Positions 24,242-32,327 are shown, counted from the stretch's first letter. The stretch: DNA of 51,888 nucleotides from Candidatus Neomicrothrix sp. (GCA_017852795.1 JAFMKU010000010.1:1-51888); one strand, 5' to 3'. Numbers and translations: made by a program. Notes: generated by a model not told the origin, from the sequence alone.

Positions 24242-25426
24242 ATGTCGTTGCGCTTCGGTCGTGCCCTAGTTGCCATCCCCGGTCCTTCGATCATTCCGGA
24301 CCGGGTGTTGGACGCCATGCGAACGCCGATGCCCAACATCTACGACGGTGAACTGCTTGACGTCTCGGCCGAGGTGCTTGACCGGCTGCCGGCGATTGCC
24401 GACACGACCGGCCATGCCTTCATGCTGATCGGCAACGGTCACGCTGGATGGGAAATGGTGGTCGCCAACACCATGAACCGGCGCGACAAGGTGCTGGTTT
24501 TGGATTCGGGCCGGTTCCCGCTGATGTGGGGTGAAGCGGTCAAATTTGCGGGAGTCGAGACCGAAGTGCTGACCGGAACGCCGTTCGGTCCGGTTGATCC
24601 TGCGGCGTTGGAGGCGAGGTTGGCGGCGGGACCAGCCGACGAGTTTGCCGCGGTTATCGGCGTGCATGTTGACACCGCCAACTCGGTTCGCAACGACGTT
24701 GCGGCCCTGCGGCGGGCGATCGATGCATCCGGTTCGTCGGCGTTGTTCATGATCGATGGCATCGCGGCGTTGGGTTGCGACGAATACCACATGGATGCCT
24801 GGGGGGTGGACGTCACGGTGGGGGCGTCGCAGAAAGGGCTAATGACCCCGCCTGGCGTGGCGCTGGTGTGGGCCAACGAACGGGCGGTGCAACGGGGCAA
24901 CGGCAACGACCTTCGGCTCCGCTACTTGGATTGGGATTCGAGAATCAATGCCGAGCAGGTGTACCAGAACTACGGCGGTACCCCGCCGGTGAGTCACCTT
25001 TACGCGCTGCGCGAAGCGCTTCGGATGATCGATGAGGAAGGCGGGTTGCCGGCGGTTTGGGCCCGGCATCAGGTGCTGGCCGACGCGGTTCGAGCCGCGG
25101 CCGACGCATGGGCGAGCCCCGACGGAATCGCCTTGTGTATCGAAGATCTGAACGCCCGTGCCAACGGTGTCACCACCCTGCATTCGGGGTCGGTGGATGC
25201 TCTGGAGTTGGCGAGGCGATGCGAACAGGGTGCCGGGCTGACGATCGGGCGCGGAGTGTTAGCCCCCGAGCACATGTTTCGGATCGGTCACATGGGTCAC
25301 GTGAACCCGCCGTCGGTGATGGGAACGTTGGGCACCATCGAAGCCGCGCTGCGGTCAATGGATGCACCGCTGGGGGGCTCGGGCCTTGCCGCCGCCGCGA
25401 CCGTGATCGCCGACGGACTTCGCTGA
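24242..25426 (+). CDS. Class V aminotransferase (alanine/serine-glyoxylate type)
   Basis: 394 aa. The opening VAIPGPSIIPDRVLDAM is the family start, NGHAGWEMV near residue 65 the glycine-rich cofactor loop, MIDGIAALG the Asp strand, and Lys198 in GASQKGLMTPPG the Schiff-base lysine, which matches serine-glyoxylate and alanine-glyoxylate aminotransferases more closely than the enzyme at 20206. C-terminal RIGHMGHVNP is typical for the group. It probably transfers the amino group of Ser or Ala to glyoxylate. It ends 1 bp before the convergent flavoprotein gene. Having two class V enzymes 3 kb apart suggests distinct substrates. Confidence 0.85.
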   Translation: MSLRFGRALVAIPGPSIIPDRVLDAMRTPMPNIYDGELLDVSAEVLDRLPAIADTTGHAFMLIGNGHAGWEMVVANTMNRRDKVLVLDSGRFPLMWGEAVKFAGVETEVLTGTPFGPVDPAALEARLAAGPADEFAAVIGVHVDTANSVRNDVAALRRAIDASGSSALFMIDGIAALGCDEYHMDAWGVDVTVGASQKGLMTPPGVALVWANERAVQRGNGNDLRLRYLDWDSRINAEQVYQNYGGTPPVSHLYALREALRMIDEEGGLPAVWARHQVLADAVRAAADAWASPDGIALCIEDLNARANGVTTLHSGSVDALELARRCEQGAGLTIGRGVLAPEHMFRIGHMGHVNPPSVMGTLGTIEAALRSMDAPLGGSGLAAAATVIADGLR

Positions 25427-25427
25427 G

Positions 25428-26693
25428 CTACGACCCGTTCGTGCTGGGTCGAGTCGGGTGGGCCAGGATCGTTTCCGCGCACCGACGTCCTGAAAACAAC
25501 GCCCCCTGAATCGACGCGGTGTCTCGATGGTCGCCGCAGACGTGGAGGCCTTCACCAAGCGCGGTGCGTTGTTTGGGCGGAAACGAAGGCGGCTGGGCCG
25601 GCTGCCCGTGGGCGATGGTGTCGGTGCGAAGGTGACGCCAGTGATCGACCGCCGGACCCCACAGGGACCGCAACTGGTCGCGGACGCGGGGTTCGGCGTC
25701 GGGGAGGAACTGGCCAGGGCAAGCCGCAGCAATCAGGGCCTGGCCGTCGGGGGCATAGCTGGGAGCGACGTTGCTCATCACCGCGATGTTGTGGGCGGGA
25801 CCGGCGCCATCAAGCACCAGCAACGGTTGTTGATGCGGCGGAGTGTCGGCTGCAAACCAGACGCAGGTCGCCGGGTTGGATTCCACCGGAGGGAGCCCCA
25901 GCAGCCGTGACGCAGTCGGTCCGTCGGTGGCGACGATGACGTGATCGGCCGAGAGGCTTCCCCCTTCGAAATGTACCTGCCCCGGTTGGATGTCGTGCAC
26001 GGGACGGTTCAGGTGAATGGTGCCCTTATCGAGCCGTGCCGCGAGTTGGGCCGGGAGCGCACCCATGCCGGTCGCCGGGATCAAGGCGTCGCCGCGAAAC
26101 AGTTGTTGGAGGATCACGTCGAACATTCGGTTGCTGGTTTGCAGCGTCGGGTCGAGTTGGATTCCGCCGACGAACGGTCGAAAGAACTGTTCGATCATGG
26201 CGGAGCTGTAACCCCGTTGACGCAGCGCTTCGGCGGTGCTGGTGTCGGGTTGGCGAAGCAGGTCTCGGGTGTCGGTTCGCCGGAGCCGGATCCGGTCGTT
26301 GAGCAGCCGGGTCTTGTCCACAAGGGTACCGACCGGGGAGATCGCGGAGCTGAGCAGGGTGCGGGGTTGACGAAGCGGATCTCCGAGGGGCCGAAGCCGG
26401 TCACCGATTCGTACCAGCGCGCCGGGAGCGAACGGTCGCAGGTCGAGCGCAGCCCGATCGAACTGGCGATCGAGTTCGGGGTAGGCGCCGAGCAATATCT
26501 GGAACCCTCGGTCGAGGGTGAACCCTTCGACGATGTCGCTGCGAACCCGGCCACCGACCCCGTCGCTGGCTTCAAGCACGACGACCTGCCGTTCGGCGTC
26601 GGTCAGGATGCGAGCCGCGGCCAGTCCGGCCAGTCCGGCGCCGATGATCGCAATCTCGGTAGCGTCTGGGATGTCGGGTCCGGCAGTAGCCAC
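25428..26693 (-). CDS. FAD-dependent amine oxidase / protoporphyrinogen oxidase-like protein
   Basis: 421 aa from GTG 26693. The N-terminal AIIGAGLAGLAAARIL is the FAD Rossmann motif, followed by VVVLEASDGVGGRV, the GG motif of the amine oxidase/phytoene desaturase group. DRGFQILLGAYPEL follows. The middle (FFRPFVGGIQLDP, PATGMGALPAQLA) also matches that group, and CGDHRDTASIQGALFSGRRCAE is the C-terminal FAD segment. Substrate could be an amine, carotenoid-like lipid or porphyrin; no neighbour decides. GTG 26693 is preferred over GTG 26699 because TAGTCT ends 6 nt before it and 0 nt before the other. Confidence 0.8.
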   Translation of the reverse strand: MATAGPDIPDATEIAIIGAGLAGLAAARILTDAERQVVVLEASDGVGGRVRSDIVEGFTLDRGFQILLGAYPELDRQFDRAALDLRPFAPGALVRIGDRLRPLGDPLRQPRTLLSSAISPVGTLVDKTRLLNDRIRLRRTDTRDLLRQPDTSTAEALRQRGYSSAMIEQFFRPFVGGIQLDPTLQTSNRMFDVILQQLFRGDALIPATGMGALPAQLAARLDKGTIHLNRPVHDIQPGQVHFEGGSLSADHVIVATDGPTASRLLGLPPVESNPATCVWFAADTPPHQQPLLVLDGAGPAHNIAVMSNVAPSYAPDGQALIAAACPGQFLPDAEPRVRDQLRSLWGPAVDHWRHLRTDTIAHGQPAQPPSFPPKQRTALGEGLHVCGDHRDTASIQGALFSGRRCAETILAHPTRPSTNGS

Positions 26694-26699
26694 GCCCAC

Positions 26700-26705
26700 A
26701 GACTA
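26700..26705 (-). promoter_or_regulatory. -10 box TAGTCT for the amine oxidase-like gene
   Basis: TAGTCT ends 6 nt before GTG 26693 and directly abuts GTG 26699, so it corrects the start by two codons. Confidence 0.52.
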
Positions 26706-26768
26706 CGGGGTGCTCGCCCGGACGGCAGTTCCGCCTTCCACCGGGTGGGATGGGGTTGGGAGGATGTT

Positions 26769-28211
26769 GTGAGCAAGCCACAGTTGATTGCCTATGTCGA
26801 CCGGTTGGCCGGCGACCTGACCGGTCTACGTCGGATTCTCAACCAGGAGTTGGCGGGGGCGTTTGGTGGGGTTCATCTGTTGCCGTTTTTTGTGCCAATC
26901 GACGGGGCCGATGCCGGTTTTGACCCGGCCGATCATCTGACGGTCGATCCGCGGCTGGGAGATTGGGATGGAGTCGCGGCGCTGGCGGCAAGCCACGACG
27001 TGGTGGCTGACCTGATCGTCAACCATGTGTCGGTTGATTCTGATGCGTTTCGGGATTGGCAGGCTCGCGGTGACGCTTCGCGGTGGGCGGGGATGTTTCT
27101 CACCCGTGAGCACGTCTTTGGGCCGGACCCCGACGCTCCGGAAATCGAGATGGTGTATCGACCGCGGGCGGGTCGTCCGTTCACTGTTTATGAGGTGGCG
27201 GGTGAACCCGTTGAGGTGTGGACGACCTTTACCGGCCAGCAGGTCGATCTCGACACCGATCATCCCACCACGATGGCCTACCTCCATTCGGTGCTCGACC
27301 GGTTAGCCGACGGGGGTGTGACGCTGGTGCGGTTGGACGCGGTGGGGTATTCGGTGAAGCGGGCCGGTACGTCGTGTTTCATGCTGGCCGAGACCGAGGC
27401 GCTCATTGAGCATCTGGTGGGGGAGGCCCATCGGCGGGGGATGAGTTTGCTGGTGGAGATCCGTGGCCATCACCGCCATCAGCAGGCGATGGCCGATCTG
27501 GTGGACATGGTGTACGACTTCGCGCTGGGGCCGTTGACGCTGTTCGCGTTGTATACCGGCGAGGTGGGCCCGTTGGCTGAGTGGCTGGTTGAGCGCCCCG
27601 AGCGGTGCCTGACGGTGCTCGACACTCACGACGGCATCGGTGTGGTGGATGTGGCCGCTGACGGTCAGCATCCGGGTCTGCTCGATACCGATCAACTCGC
27701 CCGGCTGGTGGCCGGGATCGAGTCGGCGAGCGGTGGAACCAGTCGGCGGGCGGTGACCGCCCCGTCGGGTCCAGGGTTGTATCAGATCAACTGCACGATC
27801 CGCGATGCGCTGGCCGGAGATCGGGAAGCGATCGTGCTGGCCCGTCTGATGCAGGTGCTGGCCCCCGGGATTCCTCAGGTGTACTACGCCGGGTTGGTGA
27901 ACGCGGGCAACGATGTGGCCCGGGCCGATGCCACCGGGTCGCCCCGTGAAATCAACCGTCCTTTCTTGACTGGGGATGACCTGACCGCGGCGCTTGACGA
28001 CCCGGTGACCACCGATCTGTTGGCGTTGCTGCGCTGGCGGACATCCGAGGCCCGTCTGTTTGAAGGACAGTTTTCGGTTCTGCCAGCCGATCCGGGAGTG
28101 TTGGGGTTGCGCTGGGAAAACGACGGCCGGGTCTTGGAGGCCTGGCTGGATTTCCCGACTCGCAGTTTCACGGTGACGTTGGACGGCGAGTCGTTCACGC
28201 AGTTCACCTGA
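26769..28211 (+). CDS. Sucrose phosphorylase-family enzyme (GH13 subfamily 18)
   Basis: 480 aa, normal for the family. The opening PQLIAYVDRLAGDLTGL, LPFF.PIDGADAGFDP.DH.TVDPRLGDW and DLIVNHVS are GH13_18 signatures. By numbering against Bifidobacterium sucrose phosphorylase (offset 2), Asp190 (VRLDAVGY) is the nucleophile, Glu230 (LLVEIRGHH) the acid/base and Asp288 (LDTHDGIG) the stabiliser, so it should be active. At the place of His234, which faces the acceptor, it has Arg232, and the loop is IRGHH in place of VHSYY. It therefore may not use sucrose; glucosylglycerol or another glucoside is possible. It would release glucose 1-phosphate in the cytoplasm. GTG 26769 follows GGGAGG by 5 nt. 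Confidence 0.82.
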   Translation: MSKPQLIAYVDRLAGDLTGLRRILNQELAGAFGGVHLLPFFVPIDGADAGFDPADHLTVDPRLGDWDGVAALAASHDVVADLIVNHVSVDSDAFRDWQARGDASRWAGMFLTREHVFGPDPDAPEIEMVYRPRAGRPFTVYEVAGEPVEVWTTFTGQQVDLDTDHPTTMAYLHSVLDRLADGGVTLVRLDAVGYSVKRAGTSCFMLAETEALIEHLVGEAHRRGMSLLVEIRGHHRHQQAMADLVDMVYDFALGPLTLFALYTGEVGPLAEWLVERPERCLTVLDTHDGIGVVDVAADGQHPGLLDTDQLARLVAGIESASGGTSRRAVTAPSGPGLYQINCTIRDALAGDREAIVLARLMQVLAPGIPQVYYAGLVNAGNDVARADATGSPREINRPFLTGDDLTAALDDPVTTDLLALLRWRTSEARLFEGQFSVLPADPGVLGLRWENDGRVLEAWLDFPTRSFTVTLDGESFTQFT

Positions 28212-28214
28212 CCC

Positions 28215-28264
28215 AAATCCAAGTTTCATAGCCGAGGCTTGGATTTGATTGGTCAGAATCCAAG
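28215..28264. promoter_or_regulatory. Inverted and direct repeats of AATCCAAG before the Fic fragment
   Basis: AAATCCAAG (28215-28223) is repeated exactly inverted as CTTGGATTT (28238-28246), 14 bp apart, and AATCCAAG recurs in direct orientation at 28257-28264, just before GTG 28267. Arm centres are 23 bp apart. This looks like an operator for a dimeric regulator, possibly an autoregulatory site of the intact Fic protein. It could also form a hairpin in RNA ending the upstream gene, but no T tract follows. Confidence 0.5.
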
Positions 28265-28266
28265 TT

Positions 28267-28740
28267 GTGGCTAGTGACCTTTCAGGGTCGCTCGTCGGCT
28301 CCACGGTCCTGATCCGAGGCATGGATCATCGCTTGAACGCGCCCTACGAACTTGGGGCGTTCGTGCCAGCTCCTCTACCCCGAGTGCTCGACCTTCCAAA
28401 CGAGGTCTGGATGGCCCTGACGGATGCCATGGGGGCGCTTGGTCGTCTCGATTCGGCGGCGAGTTTCATCCCCAACCCGCAACTGGTGACCCGAGTGGCG
28501 ACCCGTCGCGAAGCGATCGGTACGTCGGCGATTGAAGGGACGTTCGCGAACTTGACGGAATTGTTCACCGCGGAAGCAGCCTTCGGTGATGAGGTAACGC
28601 AGGCCGTTCCCGCCAACGTTCGGGAGGTGATGAACCCGTCGGCGGACACCTCGCTGGCGTTGGATGCCGCTTTGACGGTGGTTTCTGCGCTGAGCCCTTC
28701 GGGGCCGTCAGGGTGTCAGGAGTTGTCGACGCTGAGGTAG
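28267..28740 (+). pseudogene. Fic family N-terminal fragment, catalytic core lost
   Basis: 157 codons. Residues about 20-110 match the Fic N-terminal domain: YELGAFVPAPLP, ALGRLDSAASFIPNPQLV and TRREAIGTSAIEGTFANLTELFTAEA, the last holding the (S/T)xIEG-like inhibitory-type helix. After VREVMN homology stops. The AMP-transfer motif HPFxxGNGR and the C-terminal winged helix are absent here and in all frames of the following 150 bp. The fragment ends 155 bp before tRNA-Gly, a common recombination site. GTG 28267 and TTG 28249 are both possible starts; 28267 follows the repeat operator directly. Probably a decaying remnant; a free inhibitory domain is a weaker possibility. Confidence 0.65.
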
Positions 28741-28895
28741 TCGACGACGAGTGGATCAGAGTGCGCCGTGTGGGTGAAGACGACGCGGATGAACCAGGCG
28801 TCGGGATGCGCACCACCCACGGGCGACGCCAGCCACCGCGTTCGACGAGGCCACAGGTTGTGCTCCGACCCGTTCGCAAGCTGTGCACTCACGAG
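28741..28895. other. Gap between Fic fragment and tRNA-Gly, no recognised gene
   Basis: 155 bp (28741-28895). Both strands hold short open stretches without recognised motifs. The reverse strand could encode about 60 residues ending in a stop at 28716, read through from the tRNA, with a plausible protein-like end (PLVVDYLSVDN). It may be a remnant left with the truncated Fic gene. No terminator, att repeat or promoter box is evident. Confidence 0.4.
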
Positions 28896-28969
28896 TGGAG
28901 CGGGTGACGAGAATCGAACTCGCGTTCTCAGCTTGGGAAGCTGATGTTCTACCATTGAACTACACCCGC
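28896..28969 (-). tRNA. tRNA-Gly (anticodon CCC)
   Basis: Acceptor GCGGGTG pairs with CACCCGC, the discriminator is T, and CCA is encoded at 28898-28896. Anticodon arm TCAGC-TTCCCAA-GCTGA gives CCC. T arm has GTTCGATTC. 71 nt without CCA. Confidence 0.97.
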
Positions 28970-29082
28970 GGTAGACGGTGATCGTAGCGTCGTCGGGCGG
29001 TGCTACCACGGGCGGATGGTTGAGTTGGCGCCGGTTGGGCGGCCATTTTGCTTTTTCCTTCTCGTGCGGCGCAGGGAGGCGC

Positions 29083-29088
29083 TAGGGT
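29083..29088 (+). promoter_or_regulatory. -10 box TAGGGT for tdk
   Basis: TAGGGT ends 8 nt before ATG 29097 and favours it over the in-frame start at 29016. Confidence 0.52.
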
Positions 29089-29096
29089 CGCCGCCG

Positions 29097-29837
29097 ATGG
29101 CAGAGCTTCGGTTCACGTTCGGGACAATGGGGTCCGGCAAGTCCACTCAGGCGCTCCAGATTCACCACAATCTGCGGGCCCGGGGCTTGTCGACCATTCT
29201 CATGACCCAACTTGACCGCCGCGTTGGCCGGGTGTCGAGCCGGTTGGGAGTTTCGGCTGAGGCCGAAATTGTCGAACCGGCGACCGACCTTCTGGACCTG
29301 GTTCGGCGCCGGCTCGAAGAGGAAGGCGTCGTGCACGCAGTGATCTGTGACGAGGCTCAGTTCTACGAGCCGTTGCAGTGCGAGCAACTCGCCCGGGTCG
29401 TTGATGAATTGGATGTAGATGTCTACGCCTTCGGGCTGCTCACGACCTTTCAGGGTGTGATGTTTCCCGGTTCGGCCCGGATGATGGAGCTCGCCGATTC
29501 GCGCACCGAAATTCAGGTGGAAGCTCGCTGTCGGTGTGGCGCCCGGGCGACGCACAACGCACGGTTTGTCGACGGCCATCAGGTCGTTTCGGGGCAGATG
29601 GTGGTGGTCGGCGACACCGGTGGTCCGGTCGCGGGAGAAGTGACCTACGATCTTCTCTGTCGTGCTCACTGGATGGAGGGAGCTCGGGCTGCTCGAGGCG
29701 CTCAACTGGAGTTGCTTCGAGCCGACGAGGCTCGTTCTGAAGGAAGTCCGGCCCGGAGCGGTCCGGTGGAAGTCGATCCCAGTGCCGTCCCAACCCCTTT
29801 GCACCCAACCCTTCCTACAGCAGGAGAAGCATCGTGA
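29097..29837 (+). CDS. tdk: Thymidine kinase, type II
   Basis: 246 aa. Phosphorylates thymidine and deoxyuridine with ATP in the cytoplasm. The P-loop is GTMGSGKST (residues 9-17), LMTQLDRR follows, the Walker B region with the catalytic Glu is ICDEAQFY, and the lasso domain has the zinc site CRCG plus CRAHW, so all four ligands are present (3 Cys, 1 His). The last 30 or so residues ([23 protein letters not shown]) are a Pro/Ser-rich tail beyond the usual end. Start fixed by the TAGGGT box. The stop overlaps dcd (GTGA), so thymidylate salvage and dUMP production are coupled. Confidence 0.93.
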   Translation: MAELRFTFGTMGSGKSTQALQIHHNLRARGLSTILMTQLDRRVGRVSSRLGVSAEAEIVEPATDLLDLVRRRLEEEGVVHAVICDEAQFYEPLQCEQLARVVDELDVDVYAFGLLTTFQGVMFPGSARMMELADSRTEIQVEARCRCGARATHNARFVDGHQVVSGQMVVVGDTGGPVAGEVTYDLLCRAHWMEGARAARGAQLELLRADEARSEGSPARSGPVEVDPSAVPTPLHPTLPTAGEAS

Positions 29838-30397
29838 TCCTCTCCGATCGCACGATCCGTGAACAGCTCGAACGTGGCCGGATCGTCATTGATCCGCTCG
29901 ACCCCAACGGCCTGCAGCCGTCGTCGGTTGATCTGCGTTTGGATCGTTGGTTCCGGGTGTTCAAGAACCACGCCATGGGCCACATCGACGTCAAGACCAA
30001 CTTGGAAGAACTCACCGAACTCGTCGAGGCGGTCGGGGATGACCCGTTCATCTTGCATCCGGGCGAATTCGTCTTGGGTTCGACCCTGGAACGGGTCGCG
30101 GTGCCCGATGATTTGGTGGCGCGATTGGAAGGCAAGTCGAGCCTGGGCCGGTTGGGTCTGCTGATCCATTCGACGGCGGGGTTCGTTGATGCCGGCTTTG
30201 ACGGTCAGCTCACGTTGGAGTTGAGCAACGTGGCCAACCTGCCCATCACCCTCTACCCCGGGATGAAGATCGGCCAGATCTCGTTTCAGCAGATGACGAC
30301 ACCGGCCGAAACCCCCTACGGGTCAAACCATCTCAAGTCGAAATACAAGCACCAGAAGGGCCCGACGCCGAGCCGTTACTGGGAGAACTTCAGCTAA
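29834..30397 (+). CDS. dcd: dCTP deaminase, probably dUMP-forming (bifunctional)
   Basis: 187 aa trimeric dUTPase-fold enzyme. [14 protein letters not shown] binds the base, [44 protein letters not shown] (split: [24 protein letters not shown]) holds the catalytic Ser-Arg and Glu regions, and [11 protein letters not shown] is the C-terminal phosphate arm. The HSTAGF segment and end match the mycobacterial bifunctional dCTP deaminase/dUTPase, which makes dUMP directly from dCTP. GTG 29834 overlaps the tdk stop and has AGGAG 7 nt upstream. A terminator hairpin follows at 30419. Confidence 0.92.
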   Translation: MILSDRTIREQLERGRIVIDPLDPNGLQPSSVDLRLDRWFRVFKNHAMGHIDVKTNLEELTELVEAVGDDPFILHPGEFVLGSTLERVAVPDDLVARLEGKSSLGRLGLLIHSTAGFVDAGFDGQLTLELSNVANLPITLYPGMKIGQISFQQMTTPAETPYGSNHLKSKYKHQKGPTPSRYWENFS

Positions 30398-30418
30398 CTC
30401 CCGCCTGATGGAGCGACG

Positions 30419-30441
30419 CCGGTAGTAGCGATACCGGTTTT
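30419..30441 (+). terminator. Rho-independent terminator after tdk-dcd
   Basis: Stem CCGGTA (30419-30424), 7-nt loop, exact partner TACCGG (30432-30437), then TTTT (30438-30441). Only 22 nt after the dcd stop and touching the convergent crgA stop. The T tract is on the plus strand only. Confidence 0.6.
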
Positions 30442-30724
30442 AGCGGTACTGCGTGGCGGCGATGATCCCGCCGAGCACGAGGGCTAAGCCAAGCAGCAGG
30501 ATGCCGTTGCTGGTGTCCCAAAACGATGTGGAGTAGTTGAGCACCAGCACCGCGATCCCGGAGCCGAGCAGGCCGAACATGATTCCGGCCACCCAAGGCG
30601 GGCTGGGGGGAAGATCCTGATGCCCGGTGTGGCTAACCGTGTCCGGTCGATAGCCCTCGGGATGGGTTCCCTTGGGGGTTGTTCGACCACCGGAAACCCG
30701 ACGTTTCGTCGGTTTTTCTGCCAT
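30440..30724 (-). CDS. crgA: Cell division protein CrgA
   Basis: 94 aa. The usual plan is visible: a charged N-terminal tail (KPTKRRVSGGR), then PPSPPWVAGIMFGLLGSG starting helix 1 (about residues 44-62), a short loop (STSFWDTSNG) and helix 2 ending in AATQYR at the C-terminus. In mycobacteria CrgA helps recruit FtsI/PBPB to the septum and binds FtsZ and FtsQ. In many actinobacteria the gene sits near oriC with pknAB and rodA; here it stands alone beside dcd. TAATCT lies 6 nt before ATG 30724. Confidence 0.85.
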   Translation of the reverse strand: MAEKPTKRRVSGGRTTPKGTHPEGYRPDTVSHTGHQDLPPSPPWVAGIMFGLLGSGIAVLVLNYSTSFWDTSNGILLLGLALVLGGIIAATQYR

Positions 30725-30730
30725 TCCCTG

Positions 30731-30736
30731 AGATTA
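30731..30736 (-). promoter_or_regulatory. -10 box TAATCT for crgA
   Basis: TAATCT ends 6 nt before ATG 30724. Inferred leaderless promoter. Confidence 0.52.
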
Positions 30737-30849
30737 GGCGACGATTTCGTATTTGGGCTGTCATCCAAGGCAGTCTGCTCGACGAGGCGAATGACAACGA
30801 TGTGATTCTCAACAGTCTTATGCATAGGCTGTGGAAAACGCTGGCCTAG

Positions 30850-31107
30850 CTATTCGTCGATCGGGGCGACCAGATCCATGTCTTCGAGACAATGCCGGGG
30901 TGGTTCAGGGTCGATATCGGGAGCGATGGTCATCCGAACCTCGGTCCCGCATACCGAACAGCGGTACATGATTTTCACCTTCCGAAGCTCGCCAGCCGGA
31001 GGCGGTTCGGGGATCGGATGGGCCAAACCCCGCAGCATCGTCAAGCCAATCCGCAGGATCACAAGGCCGACGACCACGGCGAGGAAGATGTTGAACGCGT
31101 TGCCCAC
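30850..31107 (-). CDS. Small membrane protein with zinc ribbon, unknown function
   Basis: 85 aa. One hydrophobic helix (residues 6-24) is followed by a Pro-rich linker and a cytosolic half-ribbon: YRCSVCGTEVR (Cys50 and Cys53), with a further Cys in PPRHCLEDMD and a His just before it. These could form a C2HC zinc site. GTG 31107 is preceded by TAGGCT at 6 nt, which supports it as a true start. No family name can be given. Its place next to crgA hints at an envelope or division role, but that is only position. Confidence 0.65.
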   Translation of the reverse strand: MGNAFNIFLAVVVGLVILRIGLTMLRGLAHPIPEPPPAGELRKVKIMYRCSVCGTEVRMTIAPDIDPEPPRHCLEDMDLVAPIDE

Positions 31108-31113
31108 CCGGCC

Positions 31114-31119
31114 AGCCTA
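31114..31119 (-). promoter_or_regulatory. -10 box TAGGCT for the zinc-ribbon membrane protein
   Basis: TAGGCT ends 6 nt before GTG 31107; same hexamer as the aminotransferase promoter at 20192. Confidence 0.52.
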
Positions 31120-31150
31120 GAGCCCGACCCGGCACCACACCCCGATCCGG

Positions 31151-32314
31151 CTACTGGCGCTCCCAGACACAGATCCCAGCCACCCCCGCCGATGACCGCA
31201 CCGCAGCCCCCACCGTCCCCGGCTGCGCCCGGGCCAGTCCGTCCACGATCAACCGAAGATCTTCAGCCGCACCCGCGTCACCGACCGCCAGCGTCCCACC
31301 GTCAGGGTTGAGCGCCATCCGAGAACCGGCACGCTTGGCGTCATCTTCTGGGATCCCAAGCGCCCGAGCGGCAACCCAAGCCACGCTGGCGGTTGGCTCT
31401 GCCACATCCCAGCGGTCAACGGAGGCGTCACCGGTGGCGGTGGCGATCAGTGATTGGGCGCGCCGGGCCGCAGGGACGGTCGCAAGCAACGAACCCGCAC
31501 CAATTTCCACCGCCCGCACCACCCCCAACGCGTGGTCGGCTTCGGCTGAGAGCACCACCACCGACACACCGTCGGCGACCGGGGCCAAGCTCGCAGCGGT
31601 CGTCAATCCATCCTCGCTAAACACCCCCGACGGGCCATCGGCAACAACCCCGTCAACCCGGCGGATCGCATCGCGGGCAACCGGCACGCCGCGTTGGACC
31701 GCTACGGCTTCGCCGGGCCGTGCCCCCACCGGGAGGATCCACGGCACCGGGTCGGCCTGCGCGGCGAGCCGCCGCGAGATACTGCCCGCCACCCACCCGG
31801 CCAGAACCGACCGATCCGCGCCAAGCTCCAACGCTTCCCGGTCGGCCACCTGAAACGGTGGAAGCAAACCACCCGCTTGCTGGTACCGCTCCGCAGGTTG
31901 GGTACCCCACGGCCGTCCGTAGGCCCGATTGAGCGCCGACGCTCCAGGCTGGACAACCGACGCGCAACCCAAACCGATCACCATGACGTTTTGCGCTGCA
32001 CCGGCCCGGATCGCCAACCCGCCTGCTTCCAGCGCGGCCATGCCGCTCACCGGGTTGGCGTCAACCACCCGAGCCGAAACGATGTCCGGCCAACCGGCAG
32101 CCAACACGACGGCTCGGGCCACGTTGGCGCCCTGCGCACCGACGGGTTCGTCACACCCCAGCCACACCTGATTGATCTGGTCGGGGCGAAGGCCGCTTAG
32201 GTCCAACGCTTGGTTGACCACCAGCGCAGCCAAGTCCACCGGATGCCAACCGGCGAGCACGTCACCCGCCGCCGCGAACGGGCTTCGGATAGCGGCGGTG
32301 ATCAACGGCAACAC
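31151..32314 (-). CDS. Thiolase-like protein lacking most catalytic residues
   Basis: 387 aa, full thiolase length. N-terminal thiolase features are clear (AAIRSPF, LGCDEPVGAQGANVARAVVLAAGWP), and the nucleophile region reads DANPVSGMAALEAG, where active enzymes have N-x-x-C-x-S-G: the Cys is absent. The GHPxGxxG His motif reads GDAGAAEDL, so that His is also lost, and the NEAFA segment reads EPTASVAW. Only the C-terminal Cys (ICVW) remains, without the GGG that follows in thiolases. It cannot do normal thiolysis or condensation and may be a structural or binding paralogue. GTG 32314 is divergent from doxX. No frameshift is seen, so the loss is evolved, not recent decay. Confidence 0.75.
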   Translation of the reverse strand: MLPLITAAIRSPFAAAGDVLAGWHPVDLAALVVNQALDLSGLRPDQINQVWLGCDEPVGAQGANVARAVVLAAGWPDIVSARVVDANPVSGMAALEAGGLAIRAGAAQNVMVIGLGCASVVQPGASALNRAYGRPWGTQPAERYQQAGGLLPPFQVADREALELGADRSVLAGWVAGSISRRLAAQADPVPWILPVGARPGEAVAVQRGVPVARDAIRRVDGVVADGPSGVFSEDGLTTAASLAPVADGVSVVVLSAEADHALGVVRAVEIGAGSLLATVPAARRAQSLIATATGDASVDRWDVAEPTASVAWVAARALGIPEDDAKRAGSRMALNPDGGTLAVGDAGAAEDLRLIVDGLARAQPGTVGAAVRSSAGVAGICVWERQ

Positions 32315-32327
32315 CAGACCAGTCTCC

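Noticed and set aside
25941-26768. A 276-codon N-terminal extension of the phosphorylase gene
   Set aside because: It is antisense to the flavoprotein gene. The phosphorylase family N-terminus and a GGGAGG Shine-Dalgarno sequence point to GTG 26769.
28896-28969. tRNA-Gly as attachment site of an integrated element
   Set aside because: No repeat of the tRNA 3' end, no integrase and no phage gene could be found within the window.
30830-30838. TGTGGAAAA, reverse complement of a DnaA-box-like TTTTCCACA, near crgA
   Set aside because: A single copy with no AT-rich element and no dnaA, dnaN or parAB nearby. Not enough for an origin.
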